NCBI RefSeq assembly: GCF_001427785.1
Contig: NZ_LMHM01000001.1
Span: 799,116-863,115 of the forward strand
Length of the DNA stretch: 64,000 nt
Reading direction: 5' to 3'
From: Lysobacter sp. Root690
Lineage (GTDB): Bacteria; Pseudomonadota; Gammaproteobacteria; Xanthomonadales; Xanthomonadaceae
Shown: one piece after another, positions 26,828 to 35,872 of the stretch
Numbering within the stretch: the stretch's first letter is position 1
Layout of the letters: each line of letters opens with the position of its first letter
Made by a program: the position numbers and the translations under genes
Notes under the pieces: model-generated
Seen by the model: only the letters and a program-made list of their open reading frames with translations
Told to the model about the DNA's origin: nothing
Databases searched by the model: none

Positions 26828-27409
26828 TCAACGCGATGCGCGCGGCGCGGCGTCGTAACCCTCGACCGAGATACCGAAGTACGAGCGCTTGCCGCGCAGC
26901 TCGATGCGTTCGCTGTGGCGCAAGGCGCCGAAGGTGTTGGGCGGAATCGTGCACAGGCGACGACGCAGCAGAAAGCCGTCGCCGGGCAGCACGGCCGAGG
27001 TGCGGCAACCGCGGAAACTCGATTCGCGCACGCGCACCGCTTCGATCTGGGTCGCCGGACGCGGGCCGGCCAGATGGTGCAGCAGTATCGGCAACCCGAA
27101 GCGCAACGCGCTGTGTGCGATGAAGAAACACGCCACGCACAGCAGCACCTGGATTGCGCCGCCATGGCGCCGGTCGGACGACGAGGCCAGCGACAGCGGC
27201 CAACCGTATAGCAGCACGATCACACCCAGGGCCACCGCCGCGGCCAATAGCACCATCACCGGGCCCAGCCAGGCCGCCTCCAGCGACGGCACGAACGGGT
27301 CCAGCATCGTCCGGATTCCCATCGCCAGCAAGACCACGCCGAACAAGGTCCAGCCGGAACCCGACTTTCGCATATCGATGACAACCGGCGCTTTGTCGCG
27401 AGCGGGCAT
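26828..27409 (-). CDS. Membrane protein, paralogue B (convergent)
   Basis: A 193-residue homologue of the convergent neighbour, with hydrophobic segments near residues 14-32, 38-62 and 78-104. The shared block is LLHHLAGP, RGCRTSAVLPGD, RRRLCTIP and SYFGIS. Only 25 bases separate the two stop codons. The start I give lies 10 bases after the SDR stop; a second in-frame ATG 13 codons upstream would overlap the SDR gene. It is probably co-transcribed with the SDR, but its role is unknown. Confidence 0.7.
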   Translation of the reverse strand: MPARDKAPVVIDMRKSGSGWTLFGVVLLAMGIRTMLDPFVPSLEAAWLGPVMVLLAAAVALGVIVLLYGWPLSLASSSDRRHGGAIQVLLCVACFFIAHSALRFGLPILLHHLAGPRPATQIEAVRVRESSFRGCRTSAVLPGDGFLLRRRLCTIPPNTFGALRHSERIELRGKRSYFGISVEGYDAAPRASR

Positions 27410-27419
27410 GGCGATGTTC

Positions 27420-28196
27420 TCAGAATCCGTAACGCTGAAACCCGCCATCCACCGCGATGCATTCGCCGGTGATGTAGCCCGCCGCCGGCAGACACAAAAA
27501 CGCGACCGCCGCGGCGACTTCCTCGGGTTCGCCGATGCGGCCGGCCGGCGTGCGCAGCAGCACTTCGTCGAGATAATCCGGATCGGCGAGTTTGTCGGAG
27601 GTGCGGCGGGTGCGGATGTACCACGGCGCGACCGCGTTGACGCGCACGCCGTCCTCGGCCCATTCCACCGCGAGGTTGCGGGTCATCTGGTGCATCGCCG
27701 CCTTGCTCATGCCGTACGGCGAGCCGGTGCGCACGTGCAGGTTGCCCGACACGCTGCCGACGTTGACGATGCTCGACGCGGCATGGCGGGTCAGCAATGC
27801 ATGCGCGTAGCGCGACAGTTCGAACGCCGAGAACACGTTGATCTCGAAGATCTGCCGCCACTCGTCCTCGGTGTAGTCGTTGGTCGGCTTGCTCAGGTTG
27901 CCGCCGGCGTTGTTGACCAGGATGTGCAGGCCTTCGCCGAAGTCCTCGACCCAGTCCAGCAGTTCGCGCCGCTGTTCGTCGTCGGCGACGTCGGCGACGA
28001 AGCCGTGGATATCGCGGTCGGGGAAGTCTTCGAGCAGTTCGGCGCGCGCCGCGTCCAGCGCGGTCGCGTCGCGCGCGGCCAGCAGCACGTCGGCGCCGAA
28101 GCCGAGCAGTTCGCGCGCGATCGCGCGGCCGATGCCGGCGCTGCCGCCGGTGACCAATGCGAGCTGTCCGTCCAGTCGCCAGCGCTTGGGGTCCAT
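27420..28196 (-). CDS. Short-chain dehydrogenase/reductase
   Basis: A 258-residue classical SDR with the NAD(P)-binding [12 protein letters not shown] motif, NNAGG near residue 92, the catalytic Ser in VNVGSVSG and the YGMSK catalytic Tyr/Lys pair. Its overall sequence resembles tropinone reductase-like enzymes and FabG paralogues, with the usual AVDGGF near the end. Substrate is not predictable. The start is the ATG at 28196, divergent from a small lipoprotein gene. It lies directly upstream of paralogue B. Confidence 0.92.
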   Translation of the reverse strand: MDPKRWRLDGQLALVTGGSAGIGRAIARELLGFGADVLLAARDATALDAARAELLEDFPDRDIHGFVADVADDEQRRELLDWVEDFGEGLHILVNNAGGNLSKPTNDYTEDEWRQIFEINVFSAFELSRYAHALLTRHAASSIVNVGSVSGNLHVRTGSPYGMSKAAMHQMTRNLAVEWAEDGVRVNAVAPWYIRTRRTSDKLADPDYLDEVLLRTPAGRIGEPEEVAAAVAFLCLPAAGYITGECIAVDGGFQRYGF

Positions 28197-28281
28197 GGCT
28201 TGTCTCCGGGTGTGCGGTGGATCGCCGCGCTGCGCGCGCGACCGGCGTAGCATAACGGCCGGACCGACCGAGGATGCCGCG

Positions 28282-28509
28282 ATGAAACCACGCCGTATCG
28301 TATCGACCTTCGCCTGCGCCGCCCTGCTGTGCGCGCTGGGCGCATGCTCCAAGCCCGAGCCGCCGGAAAAAGAGCGGCCGGTGGACCCGCAGGCGACGCA
28401 GATGCGCGACGCGATCCAACAACCGATCGAGCAGGCCAAGTCGGTCGAGGGCGCGGTCGATCAGGGCGCCCAGCAGACCCGCGACGCGATCGATGCCGCT
28501 GGCGGCTGA
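28282..28509 (+). CDS. Small lipoprotein
   Basis: A 75-residue protein with a lipoprotein signal peptide. A positive n-region (MKPRRI) is followed by a hydrophobic stretch and a lipobox, ALGAC, with Cys at residue 22. The mature part is short, charged and helical ([21 protein letters not shown]), with two similar repeats. It is divergent from the SDR gene. Proteins of this kind are common in the Xanthomonadaceae and have no assigned function. Confidence 0.75.
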   Translation: MKPRRIVSTFACAALLCALGACSKPEPPEKERPVDPQATQMRDAIQQPIEQAKSVEGAVDQGAQQTRDAIDAAGG

Positions 28510-28927
28510 GTGATCGCGGTGCAATGCCGGACTGCGATGCGGCCCGGCCCGGTCACGACGTTGCCGTCGTCGACGTCGTTGCCCGAATACTTTTCGTTGC
28601 CTCGTTACTTTTACGGGTGGCGCTTCAGCCCCGACGCTCTTGTGTCGGTTCGCGCGGATGGTTCGTCGCGATCGGAACGAAAGGCGTCGGGGCTGAAGCC
28701 CCTTCCCCAAGAGCTGCCGCGCTCAAGCCATATCGGGCCGCGCGCCAACGCGCCCGCAACGATTGGGGCTCGGCGCCCGCAGTGGCCTTTTGCTTGTGAA
28801 ACGACAACGGGCCGCGATGCGGCCCGTTGGCTGGTGACTCGTCGCGGCTGTGGCCCTCACCCCAGCCCTCTCCCGCCAGCGGGAGAGGGAGCGGATCGTG
28901 GCGCTCTGCCGGGTTACGGGAGGCGCG
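28510..28927. repeat. Repeat-rich gap: three inverted repeats
   Basis: This 418-base gene-free stretch holds three separate inverted repeats. The first is a perfect 16-bp pair around a 46-base spacer (28622-28637 and 28684-28699; GCTTCAGCCCCGACGC). The second is an 11-bp stem with a GAT loop (28805-28829), probably the sppA terminator. The third is an 11-bp hairpin (28866-28889; CCCTCTCCCGC) of the widespread CCCTCTCCC/GGGAGAGGG type. No gene is visible. Confidence 0.8.
28805..28829 (-). terminator. Probable sppA terminator
   Basis: A perfect 11-bp stem (CAACGGGCCGC / GCGGCCCGTTG) with a three-base loop lies about 100 bases after the sppA stop. On the minus strand it is followed by TCGTTTC, a weak U tract. 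Confidence 0.55.
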
Positions 28928-30817
28928 TTACAGCTCGCAGAAGCAATACGCCAGCGACTTCACCGGCACGCCGCTGGTCGGCTTGATCGAGCTTTCCAGG
29001 AAACGCAGGTCCGACGCGGTCTGCGGCAACGCCTTGGCCAGCAGGCCGCGGGCGAGGTCGGAACGGCCCAGCAGCGCGCTGCCGGCCTGGCTCTGGGCGA
29101 TGCCGGCGAAGAAACGCTCGAACGGAGTCGGCATCTTCTCGACGTAACGCACGCGGTACTCGCCGGCCTTGCCGAGCTTGGCGCGCGCGGCGACATCGGT
29201 GATCGCATCGGGCAGGCCGCCCAGCGCGTCGACCAGACCGCGTTCCTTGGCCTGCGCGCCGCTCCACACGCGACCGCGCGCGATCGCGTCGATCTCGGCC
29301 ACCGGCTTCTTGCGCGCGTTGGCGACGCGGCCGGTGAAATCGGCATAGCCCTTGTTGATCACGGTCTGAATGACCTGACCGACTTCCGGCGCCAGCGGCC
29401 GGGTGATGTCGAAGGAACCGGCGAAACGGGTGGTGCCCACGCCGTCGGTATGCACGCCGATCTTTTCCAGCGCGCGCGGCACGGTCGGGATCATGCCGAA
29501 GATGCCGATCGAACCGGTGATGGTCGAGGCGTCGGCGTAGATCTTGTCGGCGTTCATCGAGATCCAGTAACCGCCCGACGCGGCCAGATCGCCCATCGAC
29601 ACCACCACCGGCTTGCCGGCGGCCTTCAGCGCGACGATCTCGCGACGGATCTGCTCGGAGGCGAACACTTCGCCGCCGGGCGAATCCACCCGCAGCACCA
29701 CCGCCTTGACGTGCTCGTCGTCGCGCGCGTCGCGCAACAGCGCCGCAGTGCTGACGCCGCCGACCGAACCGGGAGGCTGCTCGCCGCCGGCGATTTCGCC
29801 CTCGGCGACCACGATCGCGACCTGCGGACGCTGATCGGCGGGATTGACCATGCGGTCCATGCCGGCGATGTAGGCGTCGAACGAAATCTGGCGGAAACCG
29901 CCCTCGGCGTCGGCATCGGCCGCGCCGCGCTTGGTCAGCAGGGTGTCGACTTCTTCGCGCGTCTTCAAACCATCGATCAGCTTGAGCTGCATCGCGTACT
30001 TGCCCAGGTCGCCCTGGACCGCGTCCAGGCGCTGCGGCAGTTCGTCGATCGCGGCGGTCAGGTCGGCGGCCTTGAGCTTGCGCGCCTTGGCCACGTCGTC
30101 GAGATAGCGCGACCACAGGTCGTTCATCCAGAACAGATCGGCGGTCTTGGACTCTTCCGACGCGGCGTCGAGGATGTACGGCTCGGCCGCCGACTTGAAC
30201 TCGCCGACGCGGAACAGATGCACGTCCACGCCGAGCTTGTCTTGCAAGCCTTCGCGGTAGTACTGGCGATAACGGCCCAAGCCCTCGAGCATCAACCCGC
30301 CCATCGGATCGAGGAAGATTTCGCTGGATTGCGAAGCGACCAGATACTGCTTCTGATCCATGGTCTCGGCGAAGGTGATGACTTCCTTCTTGCTCGCGCG
30401 CACCCGCGCCACCGCCGCGGCGACTTCGCGCAGCGACGCCATGCCGGCCGCCTGCAGCTTGTCCAGACGCAGCACGACGCGCTCGATGCGCTTGTCGTCC
30501 TTGGCCGCGTCCAGCGCGCGGATCACGTCGCGCAGCTGCACTTCCGGGTTCTTGTCGCCGAACGCGCGGCTGAGCGCGCGCGAGGCCGGGTCGGAGCTGT
30601 ACTGCTCGACCAGATTACCTTCCGGCGCGATCACCAGGGTGGTGCGCTCCTGCAACGGCTTGGCGCCGCCGCCGCTGAACAACAGCATGGCGAGAAACAG
30701 CAACAGGAAGCCGAAGAACAGCAGGTTGAAGATCAACCGGCGAGTGAAATTCATCGTGTCCCAGACGCCGACGAAGAATCGCATCAACGGCCCGCGACTT
30801 GGGGTGACTTGGTTCAT
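28928..30817 (-). CDS. sppA: Signal peptide peptidase SppA, 67-kDa type
   Basis: A 629-residue membrane-anchored serine protease that degrades cleaved signal peptides. One N-terminal transmembrane segment (about residues 23-45) precedes two tandem S49 domains, as in the E. coli 67-kDa enzyme. The N-terminal half (~residues 120-190) should supply the general-base lysine. The C-terminal half carries the nucleophile in LAASGGYWISM (~residue 410), and conserved VLRVDSPGGEVFASEQIR precedes it. Length is normal. It is transcribed alone, with repeat-rich gaps on both sides. Confidence 0.95.
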   Translation of the reverse strand: MNQVTPSRGPLMRFFVGVWDTMNFTRRLIFNLLFFGFLLLFLAMLLFSGGGAKPLQERTTLVIAPEGNLVEQYSSDPASRALSRAFGDKNPEVQLRDVIRALDAAKDDKRIERVVLRLDKLQAAGMASLREVAAAVARVRASKKEVITFAETMDQKQYLVASQSSEIFLDPMGGLMLEGLGRYRQYYREGLQDKLGVDVHLFRVGEFKSAAEPYILDAASEESKTADLFWMNDLWSRYLDDVAKARKLKAADLTAAIDELPQRLDAVQGDLGKYAMQLKLIDGLKTREEVDTLLTKRGAADADAEGGFRQISFDAYIAGMDRMVNPADQRPQVAIVVAEGEIAGGEQPPGSVGGVSTAALLRDARDDEHVKAVVLRVDSPGGEVFASEQIRREIVALKAAGKPVVVSMGDLAASGGYWISMNADKIYADASTITGSIGIFGMIPTVPRALEKIGVHTDGVGTTRFAGSFDITRPLAPEVGQVIQTVINKGYADFTGRVANARKKPVAEIDAIARGRVWSGAQAKERGLVDALGGLPDAITDVAARAKLGKAGEYRVRYVEKMPTPFERFFAGIAQSQAGSALLGRSDLARGLLAKALPQTASDLRFLESSIKPTSGVPVKSLAYCFCEL

Positions 30818-30891
30818 TGCACAGACTCCATGTGTACCGGGTCAGACTAACCCGGCACGGGTTGCGGTTTCACCCGCCATTCGTACTGGGG

Positions 30892-30989
30892 CCGGGATTC
30901 GAGATTCGAGATGGGGGATTCGCAAAATCAAGGCAAGGGCCAGGGTCCTGGGCATTCACAAATCCCGAATCCCCAATCCCGAATCCCGG
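30892..30989. repeat. Dispersed inverted repeat, GGGATTCGGGATT family, copy 2
   Basis: The left arm (30892-30922) contains GGGATTCGAGATTCGAGATGG and the right arm (30961-30989) AATCCCGAATCCCCAATCCC, separated by a short spacer. It is the same family as the copy at 11202-11378, located between sppA and the MATE gene. Confidence 0.75.
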
Positions 30990-30992
30990 CGT

Positions 30993-32426
30993 TCAAGTAC
31001 ATCCGGTTTCGTGCGGATCGACCTCATGCGGCGACTCGGTCGCCATCCGCGCCGCCAGCCGCTCGGGCTGACTGGAACGCAGGAAACGCAGGCCCAGCAA
31101 CACCGAGGCCACGGTCAGGCCGGCGATCAGGCCGATCCACATGCCCTTCGGGCCCCAGCCCAGGCCCAGGCCGAGCCCGGCGCCGACCGGCATGCCCACG
31201 CCCCAATAGGCCAGCGCGGCCAGGATCATCGGCATGCGGGTGTCCTTGAGGCCGCGCAGGGCGCCGGCCGACAGCACCTGAATGCCGTCGGGGAACTGGA
31301 ACATCGCCGAATACAGCAGCAACGACGCGGCCAGGGCCGCGACCGCGGCGTCGGCGGTGTAGAAACTCACCAGCAGCTCGTTCGCGCTCAACAGCAGGAT
31401 GCCCGAGCACAACTGGGTGGCGATCACGATCGCGTACCCAGCGAAACCGGCCCGGCGTACGCCGAGGTAGTCGCGCCGGCCCATCGCATGGCCGACCCGC
31501 ACCGTGGTCGCTTCGGCCAGGCCCATCGGCACCATGAAACACAGCGCCGACAGGTTGATCGCGATCTGGTGCGCCGACGCCGGCACTTCGCCCAGGCGGC
31601 CGATCAGCAGCGCGGTGACGATGAACAGACTGCCCTCCATCAGCACGGTCACGCCGATCGGCAGGCCGGTCGCGAGCAGGCCGCGGATGGTCGGCCAATG
31701 CGGCTTGTCGAAGCGCTCGAACAGGCGCAGGTCGGCGAAGCGCTTGGCCCGGCTCAGCACCACGAAGAAACCGATCGCCTGCACCCACAGCATCGCCGCC
31801 GAGGCGATGCCCAGGCCGCCCGCGCCCATTTCCGGCAGGCCGAACTTGCCGAAGGTCAGCACATAGCCCAGCGGCGCCAGGATCAGCAGGCCGCCGGCGC
31901 TGAGCAGCATCGTCGGCAAGGTCCAGTGCAGGCCCTCGCTGAGATAGCGCATGCAGAAGAACAGCGTCAGCGCCGGCACGCCCCAGCGAATGCCGTGGAG
32001 GAAATCGCGCGCGCCGGGAATGATGCCCGGGGCGATGCCCATCGCGCCCAGCGCATAAGGGATCAGAGTCAGGAACGCGAACAAGAACACGCTCAGCAGC
32101 ACCGCCATCCACAGGGCCTGGCGAAACAGCGCGCCGATTTCGCCGCGGCGGCCAGCGCCTTCGAGTTGCGACACCGACGGCGGCACCGACAGCAAGGTAC
32201 CGATCGGCACCATCATCGGCAGCCACCACAGCGCGGTGCCGATGGTCACCGAGGCCAGCGTGGTGGTGCTGTGGTGACCGGCGAGGGTGTTGTCGACGAA
32301 GCCGATCAGGCCGGTGGACACGTGGCCGGCCACCAGGGGCGCGGCAAGAATCAAGGTGGTGCGGATCTCGCCCGCCAGGCCGGAACGGGCGGCGGGGCGG
32401 GAATCGGTGGGGGATGACGCGGACAT
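30993..32426 (-). CDS. MATE family efflux transporter
   Basis: A 477-residue membrane protein with about 12 hydrophobic helices in two homologous bundles. The N-terminal ATLILAAP-like region (TTLILAAPLVAGHVSTGLI), FVDNTLAGH in helix 1-2 and MVPMGLAEATTVRVGHAMGR in the second half are typical of NorM-like multidrug/Na+ or H+ antiporters. It is divergent from the DUF3667 gene. The substrate is unknown; export of toxic compounds or self-made antibiotics is possible given the nearby NRPS gene. Confidence 0.92.
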   Translation of the reverse strand: MSASSPTDSRPAARSGLAGEIRTTLILAAPLVAGHVSTGLIGFVDNTLAGHHSTTTLASVTIGTALWWLPMMVPIGTLLSVPPSVSQLEGAGRRGEIGALFRQALWMAVLLSVFLFAFLTLIPYALGAMGIAPGIIPGARDFLHGIRWGVPALTLFFCMRYLSEGLHWTLPTMLLSAGGLLILAPLGYVLTFGKFGLPEMGAGGLGIASAAMLWVQAIGFFVVLSRAKRFADLRLFERFDKPHWPTIRGLLATGLPIGVTVLMEGSLFIVTALLIGRLGEVPASAHQIAINLSALCFMVPMGLAEATTVRVGHAMGRRDYLGVRRAGFAGYAIVIATQLCSGILLLSANELLVSFYTADAAVAALAASLLLYSAMFQFPDGIQVLSAGALRGLKDTRMPMILAALAYWGVGMPVGAGLGLGLGWGPKGMWIGLIAGLTVASVLLGLRFLRSSQPERLAARMATESPHEVDPHETGCT

Positions 32427-32551
32427 GGGAGAGGACCAACAGCACGACTGCGGCCGCGCATCCGGTCTAGGGCGCTGGCGCCGGGTCGCGGCGGACGGCT
32501 ATCTTACCCGCTCGAAAGTGAAGGCCGGGGAGCCTCTTTTCTCGATTCCCA

Positions 32552-34087
32552 ATGAGCGCAACCACTTCTTCAGGCGCCAGCCATGCTGGCGAGCACGAAC
32601 CAGACCACGAGCAAGGCCACGCACCCGGCGACGGCCACGGCCATCCCAGCCATTGCGAAAACTGCAATGCGCCGCTGCAAGGCCACTATTGCCACGTCTG
32701 CGGCCAGTCGGTCGTCAATCCGATCCGCCACGCCGGGCATGCGCTGGAGGAAGTGTTCGAGTCGTTCTGGCATCTCGACGGCCGCATTTTCCGGACTTTG
32801 CGCGATCTGCTGTCTCCGGGCCGGGTCGCCAAGAACTACATCGCCGGCCATCGCGTGCGCTATGTCGCGCCGCTGCGGCTGTTCGTGATCGTCTCGGTGC
32901 TGACCTTCTTCGTCGCTCAGTTCACCGTGCATTTCGATGAATCCAAGTCCGAGGGCTTCGAGGTCATCGACCTGCAAGGCACCACGGTGCGCATGGGCAA
33001 CCGGCAGAAGCAGATCAAGAAAGCCAATTCGGTCGCCGAAGTCGAATCGCTGCGCCTGCAGACCGTCAAGGAACTGGAGATCGCGCGCGCGGCGATACCG
33101 GCGTCGGCCCGCGGCGCCATCGACAAGTCGATCGAAGGCGTACATCGCCAGGCCGACCTGCGCATCGAGATCCTGCGCGGCGAGCAAAGCCTCGACGAAA
33201 GCGACATCGCCGAGGGCAAGGCCGAGGGCGCGCGCGAGGCCGCCGAAGCGCTGCTGCCGCCGAACGGCATCGCCGCGGCCAAGACCCTGGCCGAAGTCGA
33301 ACAACGCCGCGACGCGCTGATCGCGCCGCTCAAGACGCAACGCGCGACCACGCCGGCCGGTTCCAAGCCGCGCGATAAGATCGATCGCGAAATCGCCAAG
33401 ACCAATGCCGAAGCCGGTTGCCGCATCGCCGCGTTGCAGGTCAAACACGCCACCGTCAGCCAGGGCGCGCCGCCGCGTCCGCTCGACGCGCAGCGCTACG
33501 GCGACACCGATTGCGACGACGGCAGCCCGTTGTCGTTCAATGGCCGGGCCTGGGACGCCAAGACCAATCCGCTGACGGTGAGCTGGTGGCCGCAATTCGC
33601 CAACGACTGGCTCAACCGCCAGGTCGGCCGCGGCGAAATCAACTTCAAGCGCGCCAGCAAGGAACCGTGGCTGTACATCCACTCGCTGATCGCCGCGGTG
33701 CCGTCGGCGCTGTTCCTGATGGTGCCGATCTTCGCGCTGCTGCTGAAGCTGACCTACCTGGGTTCGGGCCGCGGTTATCTCGAGCATCTGGTGGTGGCGT
33801 TGTACAGCCATGTCTACCTGTGCCTGTCGATCCTGGCGATGTTCGTGCTGGTGCTGCTCGGCAACGCGATCTCGCCGCACTGGAGCGGCTTCGCCTGGAT
33901 CAGCGGACTTGGCATCAGCGCGCTGTGGATATGGATGCCGATCTATCTGCTGCTGATGGAAAAACGCGTGTACGGCAACGGCTGGCTGCCGACCCTGGTG
34001 CGCTACGTGGTGATCGGCACGCTGTACTTCGTCCTGCTGAGCTTCGTGGTGCTCGCGCTGGCGGTCGCCGCGCTGGTGCGCATGTGA
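32552..34087 (+). CDS. DUF3667 domain membrane protein
   Basis: A 511-residue protein with an N-terminal zinc-ribbon-like pair of CxxC motifs (HCENCNAPLQGHYCHVCGQS, residues ~31-50) followed by the DUF3667 region (SFWHLDGRIFRTLRDLLSPG and RYVAPLRLF). A long helical, charged central part (~residues 140-310) may form a coiled coil. Four to five hydrophobic helices end the protein (about 380-510). The function is unknown. The start codon lacks a strong ribosome-binding site. Its stop is followed closely by the DUF4286 gene. Confidence 0.85.
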   Translation: MSATTSSGASHAGEHEPDHEQGHAPGDGHGHPSHCENCNAPLQGHYCHVCGQSVVNPIRHAGHALEEVFESFWHLDGRIFRTLRDLLSPGRVAKNYIAGHRVRYVAPLRLFVIVSVLTFFVAQFTVHFDESKSEGFEVIDLQGTTVRMGNRQKQIKKANSVAEVESLRLQTVKELEIARAAIPASARGAIDKSIEGVHRQADLRIEILRGEQSLDESDIAEGKAEGAREAAEALLPPNGIAAAKTLAEVEQRRDALIAPLKTQRATTPAGSKPRDKIDREIAKTNAEAGCRIAALQVKHATVSQGAPPRPLDAQRYGDTDCDDGSPLSFNGRAWDAKTNPLTVSWWPQFANDWLNRQVGRGEINFKRASKEPWLYIHSLIAAVPSALFLMVPIFALLLKLTYLGSGRGYLEHLVVALYSHVYLCLSILAMFVLVLLGNAISPHWSGFAWISGLGISALWIWMPIYLLLMEKRVYGNGWLPTLVRYVVIGTLYFVLLSFVVLALAVAALVRM

Positions 34088-34125
34088 GCGCGCCGCGCGC
34101 GGACGATGCCGGCGAGGCGACGGGC

Positions 34126-34431
34126 GTGATCTACGAGGTCAACCTCGACCTCGACGCCACCATCGCCGACGACTACCTGGCCTGGCTGCGCGAACACATC
34201 GCGCAGATCTGCGCCCTGCCCGGGTTTCTCGGCGCGACGCTGCACGTCGTCGCCGATCCGGTCGCCGAACCCGGCCGCAGCGCGCTGTGCGTGCAATACC
34301 GATTGCGCGACCAGACCGCGCTGGACGACTACCTGCGCGATCACGCGCCGCGATTGCGCGCCGACGGCATGGCCCGTTTCGGCGGGAAGTTCAGCGCGTC
34401 GCGGCGAATCCTGCATCCCATCGCACGCTGA
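34126..34431 (+). CDS. DUF4286 family protein
   Basis: A 101-residue protein whose N-terminus (MIYEVNLDLD...DYLAWLREHI) and LPGFLGATL segment mark the DUF4286 family, a ferredoxin-like fold of unknown function. I start at the GTG at 34126, which gives the family N-terminus and has GAGGCGA upstream. A GTG at 34084 that overlaps the DUF3667 stop by 4 bases is the alternative. The gene runs directly after the DUF3667 gene and before a dispersed repeat. Confidence 0.8.
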   Translation: MIYEVNLDLDATIADDYLAWLREHIAQICALPGFLGATLHVVADPVAEPGRSALCVQYRLRDQTALDDYLRDHAPRLRADGMARFGGKFSASRRILHPIAR

Positions 34432-34441
34432 GCGCGGCCCC

Positions 34442-34538
34442 TGTAGGAGCGGCGCAAGCCGCGACCGCGATACTTCGCTTGCATCGAAACCCTCGCCGCA
34501 ACCGAAATGCCGCGGTCGCAGCTCGCGCCGCTCCTACA
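34442..34538. repeat. GTAGGAGCGGC dispersed inverted repeat, copy 1
   Basis: Fourteen-base arms TGTAGGAGCGGCGC and GCGCCGCTCCTACA bracket a ~70-base core with a second inner pair (CCGCGACCGCG / CGCGGTCGCA). A related copy is at 39691-39780. Both sit in gene gaps downstream of genes, as expected for REP-like elements of the Xanthomonadaceae and pseudomonads. Confidence 0.8.
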
Positions 34539-34560
34539 CGGGCTTCGGCGATATCGATCC

Positions 34561-35115
34561 TCAGAACAACTGCAGGAATTCTTCCGGATCGGCCTGGATA
34601 TCGCGCAGCGATCGGGTCAGCAGATCGGCGAAATCCGTGGCGACATACGCGATTTCATCCGGATCGTGCACGTAGGCGATGATCTGCCCGACCTCGCCGC
34701 CCGGCGCCGGCGCGTAGTCCTGGATCAGCAGCAAGCTCGCGCCGCCGAAGCTCGCGAACGGCAGCCAGCCCTCGTGGAACCAGCCGGCCTGGATGCGCGG
34801 ATCGCGCGGCTGCGGATCGGCATAACCGGCGTATTGCTTCGCGCGTTTGCGCATGCCCTCGCGCGCGGCGAGCGCGGCCTCGAGCGGCAGGAATTCGTAA
34901 CTGGTCAGAAAGTCCGGCCGGACGAACAAGGACACCTCATCGGCCGATCCGTCGCCGCTTCGCCACGCTGCGCGCAAGCCCGGATCGAGCGCGAATCCGA
35001 GCTTGCGCTCGGCCGCGGCGAGCACGGATTCGCTCGCGCCGGCTTGCGTCGACCACGGCACGTCGTGCTCGTTGTAAATCGCTTCGAGTCGAACGAGATA
35101 CTGGGCGAAATCCAT
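34561..35115 (-). CDS. SMI1/KNR4 (SUKH) family protein
   Basis: A 184-residue soluble protein of the SUKH superfamily. The N-terminal helix is followed by AAERKLGFALDPGLRAAWRSGDG, the characteristic LPxxLRxxY-like strand-turn, and ends with FADLLTRSLRDI. SUKH proteins often act as immunity proteins for contact-dependent toxins or as orphan immunity genes. No toxin gene is adjacent, so this may be an orphan. Start is the ATG at 35115. Family membership rests on pattern recognition only. Confidence 0.75.
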   Translation of the reverse strand: MDFAQYLVRLEAIYNEHDVPWSTQAGASESVLAAAERKLGFALDPGLRAAWRSGDGSADEVSLFVRPDFLTSYEFLPLEAALAAREGMRKRAKQYAGYADPQPRDPRIQAGWFHEGWLPFASFGGASLLLIQDYAPAPGGEVGQIIAYVHDPDEIAYVATDFADLLTRSLRDIQADPEEFLQLF

Positions 35116-35203
35116 GTCGTGGCTCTTGTCGGACCCGTACCCGTCGGGTCGTTCGGCGGATTTGTTTCGACTGGTTGGTTTCGGCAAGCCCGGCGCGGCG
35201 ATC

Positions 35204-35872
35204 TTAGTGCAGCAACGCATCCTGCAACCACGCGCCACGCTGCGCCGCCGGCGCGGCGAGCAGACCACTGCGCAGACGTTCGCGATCCTGCGGCGCGGTG
35301 CGCTGCACCAGCACCGCGAGGTCTTTGCGCTGAGCCGGCGTCAACGCACGCAGCGCGCTCAACAGCGCGGCGTGCTGGGCCTGCGGCAGTTGCGCCAGCA
35401 ACGGCTGCAACGCGGGATAGTCCGCGCCGAGCGCGGGACCGAGCAGCCAGCCACGGCGCTCGCTGCGATCGAGCGCGTCGAACTGTTCGCGCAAGGCCCG
35501 TTGCTGCTCCGGCGGCAAGGCGGCGTAGCGCGCGGCCGCGGCCTGCAGCTGCGCGCGTTCGTCCGCGCTCAGCGCTTGCCAGGCCTGAAAACGTTCGCGG
35601 CGCTCGCCGCGCTGGGCGTCGCTGAGCTCGCCCCATTGCGCGGCGCGGCGGCCGAAGTCGCGGCGTTGGTCTTCGTTCCAGCCGTCCCAACGCTGGCCGT
35701 TGTCGCGCAGGCGGGCCTGGGCGTCGGCCGGCAGGCGCGACAAGGCCTGGTCCAGTTCCGGTGGCAATGCGCTCGCCGGCCACAACACCGATACCAGAAC
35801 CAACACGGCCGCTACCAGCGTCGTCCGATGCGATCGGGTGCGCGAGGAAACTGATGCATGACGACGCATCAT
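35204..35872 (-). CDS. DUF3106 domain secreted protein
   Basis: A 222-residue exported protein. The basic N-terminus (MMRRHASVSSRTRSHR) and hydrophobic signal segment precede a Glu/Arg/Ala-rich helical domain with repeated W-x-LS/LT-x-EQR motifs (WNEDQRRDF, LSADERAQL, LPPEQQRALREQFDAL). These mark DUF3106. The ATG overlaps the stop of the sigma-like gene by 4 bases, so the pair are translationally coupled. In related genomes DUF3106 proteins follow sigma-factor-type genes; a periplasmic sensor or effector role is plausible. Confidence 0.8.
   Translation of the reverse strand: MMRRHASVSSRTRSHRTTLVAAVLVLVSVLWPASALPPELDQALSRLPADAQARLRDNGQRWDGWNEDQRRDFGRRAAQWGELSDAQRGERRERFQAWQALSADERAQLQAAAARYAALPPEQQRALREQFDALDRSERRGWLLGPALGADYPALQPLLAQLPQAQHAALLSALRALTPAQRKDLAVLVQRTAPQDRERLRSGLLAAPAAQRGAWLQDALLH

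Noticed and set aside
34561-35115. Contact-dependent toxin-immunity locus around the SUKH gene
   Set aside because: No toxin, CdiA, Rhs or secretion gene lies next to it, so only an orphan family member is supported.
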